DNA from: Isoetes taiwanensis
Lineage: Eukaryota; Streptophyta; Lycopodiopsida; Isoetales; Isoetaceae
Assembly: GCA_021234155.1 (NCBI GenBank)
Contig: JAJEKV010000027.1
Coordinates: 13,733,714 to 13,797,713, forward strand
Direction: 5' to 3'
DNA length: 64,000 nucleotides
Shown: piece by piece, positions 31,793 to 43,561 of the stretch
Position numbering within the stretch: position 1 is the stretch's first letter
Layout: each line of letters starts with the position of its first letter
The notes under the pieces: generated by a model
What the model was told of the DNA's origin: nothing
What the model saw: the letters and a program-made list of their open reading frames with translations, nothing else
Databases searched by the model: none
Position numbers and translations under genes: made by a program

Positions 31793-33979
31793 CGGTCCTA
31801 TATTATCATTATTTATAACCCTTGCTATCTCGACTGTCCTTAGCCTATATGCCTATCTTCTTTCTTATTTTGGGATGGCTTTGGTTGCCGCGCCAGGAAC
31901 GCCGCATGTAACGCCGCATGCGGCATTCCCACTCCCCTTGCGGGATGCCGAAATATGAATTTTGAATTTTCGCGATCTTCCTACGGCTTCAGCATCTGCT
32001 CGCCTATCTACATTTTGGTGCTGCTGCGTCTCAAGTGAGCGCCTGCAAGGTACCTAGGATGCCGAATTGTTTTAATCTTCTTGGAGACTGATTACTTCTT
32101 TGACCCCTTCATCCCCTTACCATTTTCGATTTCGATTTTGCAGTGGCAGACTGGACCATTACTGTAATATTGGAATCGCTCCCGATAAATCTTTGGAGCA
32201 TCTGCTGCAGATGTAGATCTTCAATCTGTGGTGCAAATGCCTCCCACGCCTTAGTTTCAATTTTCAGGTCTCACATCCCCTGCATCTTCTTTTTGGTATG
32301 TTTCTAACGATATCCAAGCTTTAGACGAAGGGGACTGGAATTTTGACAAAGAAGTCATGGCATGGCCAAGGCTCCGAGATGGGATGGCATAGGCTCAGCC
32401 TTTGTTCCATTGCAGGTGCATCTTGCTTCAATATAAACATCCTTCTATTCTGATTTTTGAAAGAGCCAGTGGCAGCCTTTTGCCTTGATCATTTGCGGAT
32501 ATGAACAACATAAGAAACTAAACAACAGAAGCGGCTTTGGTCTGCAGAGTTGAGCTTGAGTTTAGTATCTTCATCTTCAACTCTCAAGGGTATATCTTTA
32601 CGGCATGTGTTTCTACCTGTTGTATGTTTCGTCACTACTCAAAGCTTTGAAGTAATCTTTTAATCTAATCCCCACAATGGACTCATTGCTGACAGGCTAA
32701 TACGGCATATTACTACTTGAAGAAAGCGTTCTCAAGGTTAGACTTCTTGTTGCAATATTTTCTTTCATTTTTTGTCATTGTTGTAGCTTTATATGAATAT
32801 ATTTTTTGTGTATGACATGTCAGGAGAAGGAGCAAGGCACTTCCATTCACACTGTAAGAGTCTGAGACTTTCCCATCGTTTCTGAATGGTAATGCTATTA
32901 GAGGTTTTTGAACATTGTTTTTGCTACTAAAAGGTGCTTCTTTCCTTCAGATCAAGTCTCCCATGCGATTATTTATTATCTTTCCTATTTGACCGTTTGT
33001 CTTGGTAGGGTTAGTTTAGACCTTTGAAGAAGTATGTTACATTCCTTTCCAACCAAAATTTTGCAGGATTTGATCTTTATTTTATTACTAGAAAATTTCT
33101 GGACCTTTAGGTCTTCGACCTTTCTGTCTTTAGTTGTTGTTTCTGCAAGTATGCATTATTAGTATTTCTCATTTGGCAGTTGATAATGCTTACTTGCATC
33201 CATATACGTGCATGTTAGTTTATATTCATCATGTTTTTTGACCTTTTAAAGATCAAATAACTAAATGTGATGTGGTTGTCTTGGAATGAGTTGCAGTTGT
33301 GACACTTCTGGATTATTATTTAAAAAGGGTGTCTATTATTGATCTTTACCTTTGCAAGAATAGCAAAAACAAGCATTCTAATTTAACTGATTTAAACAGA
33401 GTATTGGCTGCGGGTTTTACTTGGCAGCCTCCTTCCAACTATTGAACTTATTCATTGTCACTATCTTTTAACAAATAAAAAACATTCTTATTATGTCATT
33501 TTTTAGTTTTACTATCTGAATTAATTCCCGTCGTCTGTATTGTGATTATTTGCATGTGATGTGATTAATTTGATGTTGTTGGAGGTCTGTTGCAAGTAGT
33601 CGAGCATTTGCAGTTGCTTCAAGACCAAGTTCCAAGCTGCTTGCTGATCTTTAGACAACAATCTAAGCCAAAGTTCCAATCTGCTGAGGTTCTGCTTTCT
33701 GAGGGGATGATGCCTTTCACTACTGAGAAAATACAATAAATGAATCGCGATTGAGTATTTCTGTATCCGAATAGATTACGATTGGAGATAAAAATGTTAG
33801 ATATTCTTACAAACTTTTGGCATTCTCTCTTCTTTAGTCTATAATCGATAAGTGGATGTTGAGTTTCGTCCTTATCATAGGTGTATCTGCTTAAGGTTCT
33901 TGAGGAAATAGATAAACAACTTATTGATGCCATCTTTGTGTGCCTCTGTCAGAAGCTGTACAACTGAGGCTCTGAACTC
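31793..33979 (+). other. Probable intronic or untranslated sequence
   Basis: No domain recognised. Pyrimidine-rich, with many possible splice sites, consistent with introns of the gene starting at 31218. I could not place exons with confidence. Confidence 0.3.
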
Positions 33980-34159
33980 ATGAGAAGGAATACCCCTGTA
34001 CATCGGATGCACTTCATAGTCCATGGGATTTTGGATAGTGAGGGTCCAGATGATATGTCCATTGAAATTAAGGATGCTGACATATGTGGAGAGGAGCTTC
34101 GGACATGGTATTTTGAGCACGTCTATGAATATGCCATGCGACAGCATCAGGTCCAGCAA
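33980..34159 (+). CDS. Candidate internal exon of an unidentified gene
   Basis: The open segment reads 'RRNTPVHRMHFIVHGILDSE', 'GPDDMSIEIKDADICGEELR' and 'TWYFEHVYEYAMRQHQVQQ', ending at a good donor GTAAGT at 34160. Composition is that of a folded cytosolic protein with an acidic middle. I do not recognise the family. The minus strand is also open here ('HPMYRGIPSHEFRASVVQLL'), so the coding strand is not proven. A LINE inserted 270 bp downstream. Confidence 0.4.
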
Positions 34160-34431
34160 GTAAGTTGTTTGTATGAATTGTTCTCTTATCTTATAGTGCA
34201 TGTATTGTTGGTTTCTTGGATTGCTGTTAAGATAAATGTAAGTAGCTTGATCTCTTTTTGTTTGCTTTGATATAGGTCAATTATCAACTTTCTACTTTCA
34301 AGATGTAAGAAGCTAGACCAGACATAATAAATGTTTGTTGCAGCATCACCAAACATGAGTTTATACATGCTGCAGGCAGCCTATATTTTGTTGGAAATAA
34401 TGAAGCATAATCTGCATCAGCACCATAATGT

Positions 34432-34448
34432 GAGATAGTAGGAGAATT
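34432..34448 (+). repeat. Target-site duplication, left copy
   Basis: GAGATAGTAGGAGAATT, identical to 40705-40721. The unoccupied site can be reconstructed simply by joining the flanks. Confidence 0.95.
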
Positions 34449-34570
34449 TTTTTTTTTGAAGGATGAAATTAAATAATATTAATATAGAGTAAGTACAAGA
34501 AGAGCGATACTAGGGTACCCCTGCCCAAACATGAGCGAGCACCTACACATCATGTATACCTACCCACGAC

Positions 34571-37500
34571 TCATGGGATAAATATGCCAATGCTATCTAC
34601 AATGAAAAGGGTCCTTTCCCAAACCGCAGCCTTAAACTGCTCCTTCCGAGGAGACGCCAGGTACGAGAGATATAATTTGTACCTTAACTGCGGGATCAAA
34701 ACCCGAGGCTGCACCTCCTCATTCCTGAAGACCTTCATGCGTCGACGCTTCCAAATGAGCCACACTAACCACGCCTTACACAAATGGAAGGCCAGACTCT
34801 GAGGCTGGGACCACCCACGAGGATACACCCCCAACAGAACCTGTTGACTCTGGAGCGAGGTGTGAAAGAGGCGTTGGACCCATTGCCATGCCGGCTGGAT
34901 ATCTGCGCAGAGAAACATGCAATGCTCCAGGGTCTCCGCACAGGCACCACACATTGGACACCTGTCACTGATCCACGGATTGATCCTGTGCACCCACGTG
35001 TTCACCCTCAGGGACCAGTGCACTATCTGCCATAGCAGCACCCGAATCTTGGGGGGCGAGATTGGATTCCACACCCACCTCCAAATGTTGCCCCAGTCAT
35101 CTCCTGGCACCTGGAGACTCTAGCCGTCCGAGGGAGGCAGCTCATCCTGAATAGCCAAGAGCTCATAGCATGACTTCACGAAATTCGAGGGGTCAACTTT
35201 TGGGTGACAACTCCACACCCGCCCGAACGCCTGCGGGGGATGCAGCGGTAGCGCATTAGCTACCCGTGCCCAAATAGCCAGCCCCATTCCCCGGCTTCGA
35301 ACTTGTGGCGAAAAAGCCGCCGTGGTGCAAAGCGGACCGTCAATATACCACTCCCCCCACCGCCTCAACCCCACGCCAGGCCTCCATCTCGGCCGATCCG
35401 AGGATCGACGGATGCAGCCAAAGACTGAGGTGCGACCGCGAACGGGATCCACCATGGCGATGCGTCTAACTCAATACTCATCAAGTGCATCGATGGTAAA
35501 TAACTATGAATTTTCTCCCACGCTACGCGAAGAGCCCTTCAGAAGGGAGAGCAATATTGCTGGCCCGATATCCGTGAATAACGACATGGAAGCCGCATTG
35601 TGCACCTGACGGCTTACCAATAACCGAAAGAGATAGCGGGATCGATGCAGCATCCATGCCCGAGAATCGCCGCATTCTTCGTGATTGCAAACACTTAACT
35701 TGGACCATTTTCAACAGACCTTGCCATGGAGCTTAGAGGGTCCAAGAAACCGAAGTCCCCGCAGCCTTACTACATTTCCACCGCTAAAGCACTCGACAAC
35801 CGCCTCATTGCTGCCACCCCATACAAAGTTACAACCATAGAGGAAATTTCCTAACCTTGCCTCCCAAGTGCTGATAATGGATGCCATATAACATGCGCGG
35901 AGCACAAAACACTTCGCTTCACCGTGACCTCCCTCCCAGCCCATGGAAAGCTCTTCCACCGCCATATGCCGACGCAATTTCACTGTAATGTCCTCCCAAA
36001 TCCCTCGGCCACGAAATGTCGACGCTAAACCTGATCCTTGCTTAGAGCATACCGCGACAAGGCCCGGGCCTAAGGAAATTGGGACACGACCACGGGCATG
36101 GGATCTGCCGCCGGCCATAACGCCGAGCACTTCGACCAATTCATAAGACAACCCGAGGCGAGAGAGAATGCATCCAGTAACTCTTTCGTGTTCAACAAAT
36201 TCCTTTCATCAGCCTGTAGGAAAAGGAAAGAGTCATCAGCATACTGACTCCCAATCTGCTGTGACCCATCTGCCATCCTCAACCCCTCCACAATACTCGC
36301 ATCCACAGCCGACGAGAGGGCCTCTGCCACAATGGTAAATAGGAAGGGCGCCAGCGGGCATCCCTGGCGAACTCCGCGTCCCACACTAAAGATCGACGAT
36401 GACTCACCATGACAAACGACAATGGCCCTGGCCGATGTTAGGAGCTTCAGAGTCACTTCTGTAAAGCTCTCCCCACACCCAAAGGCGAGCATCATCCTCT
36501 TCAGAAAGTCCCACCGAACGCTGTCATAGGCCTTTGCAAAATCCAGCTTCAAGTATACTATCCGCTGACCTGTTTTGCATGCCCAGTGAATGCCCTCAAA
36601 TGCCGCCGCGACATTGTTGAGAATATGCCTGCCCGGAATGAAACCAGACTGCATGGGGCAAATAGCCTCCTTCAAGACCACCTACAACCTAAGCGAGAGG
36701 GCCTTCACGATAATCTTATATACAGCTGAAAGAAGCGTGATCGGACGCCAATCGGAGATGACGGAGGGCTCCTTCACCTTCGGTATCAGGGAGATGCAGC
36801 CAGTGTTGAGTCTATAATCCAACGCCTCAGCCTGGAGCAGATCTTGGTAAGTCTGCAGCACTGACTCCCCCACCCAATCCCAATACTCCTGGAAGAACTC
36901 CACCGGAATATCGTCCAATCCCGGGCACTTATGAGGAGCCAGGGCACGACAAGCCTCCTCGAGCTCCTGCCATGTAAACGGACGCTGTAATACCTGCATC
37001 CTATCTGCCGGCACCTTACAAGATACCTTGCTGAGCACAACCTCCTCCATCACTTCGGAGAAGGAATATCTCTTCTCCTGAAAGAACTGAGAGAAATGCC
37101 AGAAAGTAGCCTGCTTAATATCGTTCGGTGAATGCAGAATGCGGCCATCAGGCAATGCCAAGGACGACATAGAGGCTGCATATTTCTTCTGACGTGCCGC
37201 CCTGAAGAACATTCGGGAATTGGTGTCCCCTTCCCATAGCCAAGTGAGTCCCGCCTTCACCCTCGCCTGCGCAGCCTTCTTGGATTCGTCCGTTGCAATG
37301 TAGCGCAATAACTCCTTCTCCCGCACCCCATCAGACGGCTGGGACCTGAGGGCTTCCAATTCACGATACCATGCCTCTAACTCCTCCCGCTCCTGGCGTA
37401 TCCTCCGGCTCCCCCATGACTTGGCAAAAGCTTTGACCTCAGCCAGGGCCTTCACCATCCCCGACATGCCAAAGTTATCACGAAAGGTGCGGAACCAAAT

Positions 37501-38308
37501 CTGCTGGCAACTCCAAGAGAAATCAGCATCCTTGAGGTAAGCAGTGTTCAGCTTGAAGACCGTGCGCGTCGGCCTGACTGCACCCAAGCCCTGGAAAATT
37601 AGCTGAGGAAAATGATCAGAGACCGCGGTGGACAAGATGTTCTTCCGCTTGAGCAAAGGCGCCCAGTCCGCTATGAGGGTGTTAGCATAGCATCTGTCAT
37701 GCCGAGCATACGCCCGTCCAGCCCCAGTCCACTGATTACACCAAGTAAACGTGGAGTCGCCCGACAACTCCGCCAACCGCCCTGAGTCTAGAAGCTTTAC
37801 CCATTCCGCCCGCTCAAAGCCTTGTACCACATCCGCCGCTCTGCCACACCTATCCTGAGTAGTCTCCACCATATTGAAATCGCCCAACAACAGCCAAGCC
37901 ACCCCAGCTCCCAAGGAAGCAAGCTTGTGCTTCAGGGACGCCCACAACGCCCCCCTCTGCCGCGCAGTATTGTGGGCATAGACATTTACAATCCCCCACT
38001 CATGCGGACCCTCTCGCCACTTGATAATGACCCACCTGCCCCAGCGATCAGCCAAGGTGAACGTCACCTGCACATGCATCTTCCATGCAACAGTCGTCCC
38101 ACCTTTAGAAGCCCCGGAGGTGGCAACTGTAGTAGCATATTGAGGCCCGAACATGTCCAGCAATGCCCGCGTATCCCCCCTGTGACACTTATGTTCCTGA
38201 AGACAAGATGTCAAGGTCCATCTTGCAGACAGCCAACGCCACTCTCGCTCTCTTACTGGGCGACGAACGCACACCTCGAACGTTCCAACTCAGGATCTTC
38301 TTGTCCAT
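34571..38308 (-). pseudogene. LINE ORF2: endonuclease, reverse transcriptase, zf-RVT (few frame breaks)
   Basis: ATG at 38308 gives 'MDKKILSWNVRGVRS'. A likely 2-bp deletion near 38205 shifts frame before 'CLQEHKCHRGD'. The endonuclease continues 'WGIVNVYAHNT', 'LLLGDFNMVET' and 'SDHFPQL'. RT follows: 'HKCPGLDDIPVEFFQEYWDW', 'CISLIPKVKEPSVISDWRPI', a single TAG at about 36682, 'QSGFIPGRHILNNVAAAFEG', 'KLDFAKAYDSVRWDF', 'GVRQGCPLAPFLFTIVAEA' and 'QYADDSFLF'. A shift near 36100 and others precede the zf-RVT part at 34571-35110 ('PKIRVLLWQIVHWSLR', 'CPMCGACAETLEHCMFLCA'). Catalytic motifs are preserved, but the frame breaks imply no functional protein. Confidence 0.9.
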
Positions 38309-38313
38309 TGCTA

Positions 38314-38787
38314 TTACTGAGAGGACGGATTCTTACGCTGCTTCTTTTTCCGCCCCCGTCTCGCCGGTGACAAAAACCCCTGGTCTGAATCATACGGCAC
38401 CAGAGCGAGCGGGTTATCCGTCAGAGAGACCGTTGCATCCAGATCCGCCTCATCGGCCCAAGAGCGCACCCGCGCCACCTTGTCCAGTTCCATCCCCTCC
38501 GAAGAGGCCTGAGTGGATGCCGCGTCAGAGTCCGACGACTGGATCCGCCGCCCCCCGGCCGGCCCTGGGTCCACCTGTCGGGAGCGCCGCTGCTCTGCCT
38601 GCTCCTGCAGCTGCTGAATGTGGAGCAACTTCTGTGCCACCATCTGTGGAGATATCGATGGGTCCGAGCTGCCTTGCCCCACGGGAGCGGCCGAGGGGAC
38701 GTTACTCGCGGTAGGCCGGGATGGCCTATCCAGCACAGGCCCCACTACCGTCTGGGTCCTCTCCGGAGACGGCTTATCTACCGGCAT
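38314..38787 (-). CDS. LINE ORF1 C-terminal linker
   Basis: A 157-codon Ser/Arg/Asp-rich frame ending 'RRGRKKKQRKNPSSQ', directly before ORF2 (ORF2 ATG at 38308). A low-complexity nucleic-acid-binding tail is likely. It is separated from the DUF4283 part by a frame change between 38787 and 38942. Confidence 0.55.
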   Translation of the reverse strand: MPVDKPSPERTQTVVGPVLDRPSRPTASNVPSAAPVGQGSSDPSISPQMVAQKLLHIQQLQEQAEQRRSRQVDPGPAGGRRIQSSDSDAASTQASSEGMELDKVARVRSWADEADLDATVSLTDNPLALVPYDSDQGFLSPARRGRKKKQRKNPSSQ

Positions 38788-38941
38788 AGAGCGGGGCGGG
38801 GCCCCTGTCGCCTCCCGAAGAACCTCGTGCCTAGGCTCCCGTGAGGCCCCTGGCCCCGGGGCGGGCCTGTGCTCGGAGAGTGAGCCTGCGAAGACCTAAA
38901 GGGCGGGAAACATTCTCCGGATCTCGGCGCCATTCAACAAT

Positions 38942-39565
38942 CTAAGGGAAAACCGAAAGTACCAATCGTCGCTCCGAATGGTGACTGCAGGAGGGAGTGG
39001 ACTTATCTGCGGGCAGCGCAACGCAAATCTTCGGCTCCCGAACTATGGAGTGAGCAATATGCCCTCCAAGCCCGTTGGCAATCGCTATCAAGAACTCCGG
39101 TAGAAGCATATCTGCCGGGAGATCCACCACCTGAAACCAGCAGGGGATCTTCAAGGCCGACAGAGATCGAGCACTCACACCAGGGGTGTAATGCTGATAA
39201 ATCAGATAGTTTCCCCACATGAGGTCAACCCCCCTCGCCACCACCCTCTCCACCACTGCGGGCGCATCAAACATGAGGAGGAAGAAATTATTCCCCAGGA
39301 ACTTCAAGGACTGAAACGGCGAGACACCCAGCCGCTTGAAGTGAGCTTGCAACCACCCGCCAGCTCTCCTTGTGTCCAATACCCCCGTATAGTACACCAA
39401 CACCGCGCAGGACACCAAATTGGAAATAGACTTGAGATGCTGCTGATGGTCTACCTCGATGATGTTAGCAGGAGGGCCAGTGGAGTCGACCTGCAACTCT
39501 CTCCTGTTATGCTGATTCAAAAAGGCTAGGGCCTCCTCCATTCGGCAGGTGTCAGCCGGTGCCAC
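38942..39565 (-). CDS. LINE ORF1 DUF4283 (Gag-like) domain
   Basis: A 207-codon stretch with the DUF4283 pattern: 'SCAVLVYYTGVLDTRRAGGW', 'LGVSPFQSLKFLGNNFFLLM', 'VVARGVDLMWGNYLIYQHYT', 'PCWFQVVDLPADMLLPEFLI' and 'NGLGGHIAHSIVREPKICVA'. This domain marks the RNA-binding ORF1/Gag-like protein of plant LINEs and Copia-type elements. The zinc knuckle usually next to it is not evident before the frame ends. Confidence 0.85.
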   Translation of the reverse strand: MAPADTCRMEEALAFLNQHNRRELQVDSTGPPANIIEVDHQQHLKSISNLVSCAVLVYYTGVLDTRRAGGWLQAHFKRLGVSPFQSLKFLGNNFFLLMFDAPAVVERVVARGVDLMWGNYLIYQHYTPGVSARSLSALKIPCWFQVVDLPADMLLPEFLIAIANGLGGHIAHSIVREPKICVALPADKSTPSCSHHSERRLVLSVFP

Positions 39566-39580
39566 AGTTTGCCGAATCCA

Positions 39581-40609
39581 CTATGAGAATCGTGGTCGTG
39601 ACAGCCTGCTGACCGTGTCATTTGTTCGCCAGGCAGGTCGTGCTACCCCGACTCTCTGCCCCTCCAAACTCGGAGTCATGTGCTCTGCTGGCTTATCCGG
39701 ATGCTGCGAAGCACCGCTATAACCCTCGCCCCGCGGGAAATTGCTCATAGGTTCCCGTAGAGCAAAGGGGTCCTCTGGCAGAGTCGATGCAGACAGACTT
39801 GAATTGCGAAACGGGGTTGCCATTTCCAATGGGGGCATGCTGCTCGGAATCTCAAAATCCGGTTCCCCTGCCGCACATATCATCTGACCCTGAAGGCTCC
39901 CTACAGACACCCCGGCCTGCAGATTTCCTACCGAGGTTGCTTGCTGCCCAACCACCAAAGAACCTTGCCCTCGCCCTAGCATCTGCCCTGTCTGGCCCAT
40001 CCCCGTGCTCCCCACAACCCCGTTCACCGCCACCAATTGGGAACCCGGATGAAGCGGTTCCCTACAGACCTGTGTAGAAGCTTCCGCCACCAGCCCAGCA
40101 GACCATACCTGCTGCCCACAAGCAGCCGGATTTGTCTCCATCCCCTCTGTCTGCCCAATTGAAGACCCAGCAGATCGATTCTGCTGGGCCGCCCTATTCA
40201 GATCCAGCAGACGAAAAATCTCTTGAAGCAGCTCACCATGAGCATGTTCAGAAGCATCCTCTCCCTGGATCGACGACCCAGCAGATCGATTCTGCTGGGC
40301 CACCCTAATCGAATCCTTATGCTGTAGAGTCGCCCTATTCCCATCTACCGATTGGGAAGCCGATTGAGCCAAATCCCTGCACCCTTGCGCCAAGTCGCCC
40401 CCTGAGGGAGTAATCGGCAACCCAGCAGGCCGGACCTGCTGCCCCGAAGCTGCCAGAGAGGTCTCCACCTCTGCCGCCTCCATACCAAGCTGCCGGATCG
40501 AAGACCCAGCAGGTCGATTCTGCTGGGCCGCCCTTGCAAGTTTGGGGATCCGCTTCACCTGATTGCTGTTGCCTTCCCCTGCCATAGCTCCCAGAAGATC
40601 TGTGCCCAC
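39581..40609 (-). CDS. LINE ORF1, N-terminal part with QQNRSAG repeats
   Basis: A 342-codon open stretch beginning 'MGTDLLGAMAGEGNSNQVKR'. It holds repeats 'AAQQNRPAGSSI', 'VAQQNRSAGSSI' and 'AAQQNRSAGSSI' plus weaker 'GQQVRPAGLPI' and 'GQQVWSAGLV'. The region is low-complexity, glutamine/glycine/serine-rich and probably disordered. A stop separates it from the DUF4283 part at 39565; the stretches are probably one ORF1 in origin. An upstream ATG near 40662 is followed by an early stop, so the true start is uncertain. Confidence 0.6.
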   Translation of the reverse strand: MGTDLLGAMAGEGNSNQVKRIPKLARAAQQNRPAGSSIRQLGMEAAEVETSLAASGQQVRPAGLPITPSGGDLAQGCRDLAQSASQSVDGNRATLQHKDSIRVAQQNRSAGSSIQGEDASEHAHGELLQEIFRLLDLNRAAQQNRSAGSSIGQTEGMETNPAACGQQVWSAGLVAEASTQVCREPLHPGSQLVAVNGVVGSTGMGQTGQMLGRGQGSLVVGQQATSVGNLQAGVSVGSLQGQMICAAGEPDFEIPSSMPPLEMATPFRNSSLSASTLPEDPFALREPMSNFPRGEGYSGASQHPDKPAEHMTPSLEGQRVGVARPAWRTNDTVSRLSRPRFS

Positions 40610-40704
40610 CAGCTCTGCTCAGATCGTCACCTGAGTCTGCCGCCTAGGTCCTGCCGCCGCCGCCATCCTCATCGCCTCCTCCTCTCAACCACAGCGGGTT
40701 TTAA

Positions 40705-40721
40705 GAGATAGTAGGAGAATT
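40705..40721 (+). repeat. Target-site duplication, right copy
   Basis: GAGATAGTAGGAGAATT, identical to 34432-34448. Confidence 0.95.
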
Positions 40722-43561
40722 ATTAGGCTGTCTTTTTTGCTTTGTGTTTAGTTGTCATGACCTCTTACACTTGCTGCCATAGGGTCCTACTTTGCCTATT
40801 CCATAACAGACTTTGTCTTTGAAGAGTGCATAGCAATATTTGCAGCTGGAGTGGCATCCATTAAACGACTTGAATGCTAAAAAACTCAGAAACCTTCGTA
40901 TTCTTAAGGCCTCTGCATCATGGCCATTATTTTTGTGATCCCGTCTCATTGGGTTAGAGCGATAGACCTCCTGCTGATGCCACAAAGTACAAGTTTTTTA
41001 TGGTATAATAATGCAAGTTAACATCTGAAGCTTGGCTTCCATTTGCAAAGGGAGTCAACTGCAACTGCCAGGTACTGCTCCACTTCATGATGATTAAGTT
41101 TCATTTGTGCTCATTGGTTACACAGTCATAACCGTTAGCCTAGCAAGCATGTCATGGACGTTGGCCTTATCCCAGTTGATCGTGTCAGTCTGACAATTAT
41201 ATCACATAATTATTATGCACAAAAATTATGTTTTATTTAGTGGTTGAATTACATCTTTAAGCATCATGAGCAAGCTATGGACGTTGACCTCATGCAGACT
41301 GTTACAGACTGTTACCCACAAGTGGTCGCAGCATCAACATGATAAATGGTAAGTAACATGTGCTAACATCTCTGGCAGATATGGTATCATATAATGTGGA
41401 GCTATGATGAAATGGTGTGTTTCTTCACATAACTTTATGTTGCAGTTGTAGGTGGCGAATTGTTATGGGTCCTAAACCATGGCTTGCAACTTGTGCAGTT
41501 TTGCATAAAGCAGGACTGGTCAAAAGTAGCTGATTGGCAGTGCTGGAGAATATAAAATTGTAGACTGTGTTAAGAGGTATAAACAATCATAATTCTCTTG
41601 ATTAGTAATGCAATTAAGAAAGCCACACTTATTCAGAAGCTTAGAACAAATTAGAGCTGGACTATATAATGTGCTGCCTGAAATTCATGGTTGAGCCTAT
41701 GACCAAGATAAGGAAGTGTTTTCACAGGAGCTCTGGGATTTTTTATCAGTTGTCTCACATTTTGGGTAAAAAATGCCTCATGCCTGTGGCCTTCTGCAAT
41801 GTTGGAAGAATAGAATAGGAAGCCTAAAGCGAGACCTCTTCCATCTGAAGCCCAATATTGCTTATGGAGACCTACAACAAATGAAAGGTAACTCAAAGAA
41901 TAAAGGCTTAAAGGCCCCGCCGGACTGCTTAAAAAGAAATATGGATGAGTACAAGAGTTAATATTGTTTATTATCTTCAGGTTTTGTCATGAAGTTATTT
42001 CGAGTCTTTTCAGCCCAATTTTGCACAATATTTTGAAGCATTTGTTGCTTACCACTTTCATCATGTACGTGGCAATGTTCTCGCAGCTTGTAGCAATTTT
42101 GTTGTATTTTAGAGAGAAATGTGAATCAAGCGGAAGTAGATGAATATTACGTTGACAATGTAGACGAATCTATATTTTATCTTATGTTGCTATGATATTT
42201 ATCACCGTGTCAAGATGTAAAGCATCCAAGTCAAATGCAGTTATACAGATTGGGAGCAAACAAATTGCTATAAGCACAATTCATAAACAATTTGCAGTGG
42301 TTATGGATTTTCGTTAACATTTAGCAATGGAGACCAGAGTTACTACATTTTACGACTAATCGGTTAAATTTTGTACTCACATATTCTGATTAGATTGCTT
42401 GCATTTTGTGATACAAGTGCAATGTATAGATTCTAATTGAACTCTTAGCTAGAGGTTTTACCCCCTCCATGTTATTATTGCCACCAATTAATAATGCATG
42501 AATATAGATTCTTAAATCATGGTAGGGTGCAATTTTCCAAGTGACTCACTAAGAGACATCCCCATCCCTCTTCCATTCTCAATGTTGGAGATAATTGTGA
42601 TACATGTTAAAAGTGGCCCATGTTTTGTATAACTTAAAAATTACATGTTTCACATTCGACCACCCTAACATTCACATGTGAATGCTATGGTATTTTGATG
42701 TTTTAAGTACCTATGTTTGAAGCCCATGTCTTGCATTATTGGTCCAAAAACTTAAGCTTAAAACTCTCCATATTATCCAAAAGACTCTATGTGCATGAAA
42801 TTCTACAAATTTAATGCAAAAAGTACATGACATCCTAAACCTGATCAACCCCTAAACCAATGCCCTAAAGTATATGGACTCCGTTACATCCACCAATTAT
42901 ATTCCATATTATATTTTTTGTTATCCCTACCCATTTCATTCCCCATGGCTAATGCCTAAATCCTAAACTTCACACTTGGCACTTTAATACATGTAAAAAA
43001 TGATGTTATGTTTATACATTTTTATTCCACCTACAAACTATATCAGTCACCCATTCCACATGTCCACGACTATGCCCGGCATTGCCGGGCACACGTTTCT
43101 AGTAGATATGATAATTGTTTGTTTCATTAGATGTTTATGCCATGAATGAAAGTAGAGGCTGAAATTGCTGGTCGCTACAGCTTAGTTGGAACCGCACTCG
43201 GATTGCTGCTTCTATTCTCCTTCTACTGTCACCTAATGGTAGCAGGTGTCTGGTTGTAGGTCTTAGATGTTCACCTCTTGAAAGGATGTCACTGCCTTAT
43301 TTCGATTCTGCCATATTTTGAAGGTCTCGCCTTTTAATTGTCCTTTTATTTCTTCAAAAGGTCCTGGGCTAATACTAATCCTTAACTACTAAACATAAGA
43401 TAATTTATTCCTTAGATAGCCATAGGTAGTTTAGTTTTCTTGCTCTTTCTTTTGCTCCCATAGCGGCTCTCCCAAGCACCACCATATCAGTGCAATAAGA
43501 ATGAGATGTGCTGCATATGCTTTGTTATTATATAAATTCCCATAACGAAATGTTAGACATG
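40722..43561. other. Intergenic or intronic, nothing recognised
   Basis: AT-rich sequence downstream of the LINE; its first part is the right half of the site the LINE entered. No convincing coding, RNA or repeat feature. Confidence 0.4.

Larger units (their letters stand above)
34449..40704 (-). mobile_element. Near-full-length L1-like LINE with 17-bp target duplication
   Basis: Flanked by a perfect 17-bp direct repeat, GAGATAGTAGGAGAATT, at 34432-34448 and 40705-40721. The poly(A) end appears as a T-run at 34449-34457 and the 5' end is at 40704. Length is 6256 bp. Minus-strand order: ORF1 (hairpin-repeat region, DUF4283, linker), ORF2 (endonuclease, reverse transcriptase, zf-RVT). It is the most complete member of the family that also gave 1306-5921, 43562-44215 and 56074-57602. 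The exact target duplication and long open frames point to a fairly recent insertion, though ORF2 has frame breaks. Confidence 0.95.

Noticed and set aside
33875-34201. Minus-strand 108-codon frame over the candidate exon
   Set aside because: Plus strand ends at a consensus donor and has the more protein-like composition; kept only as an alternative in the exon entry.
37822-38714. Long plus-strand open frames opposite the LINE ORF1/ORF2 junction
   Set aside because: The minus strand carries the recognised endonuclease and ORF1 motifs; the plus frames have no domain and arise from GC-rich codons.
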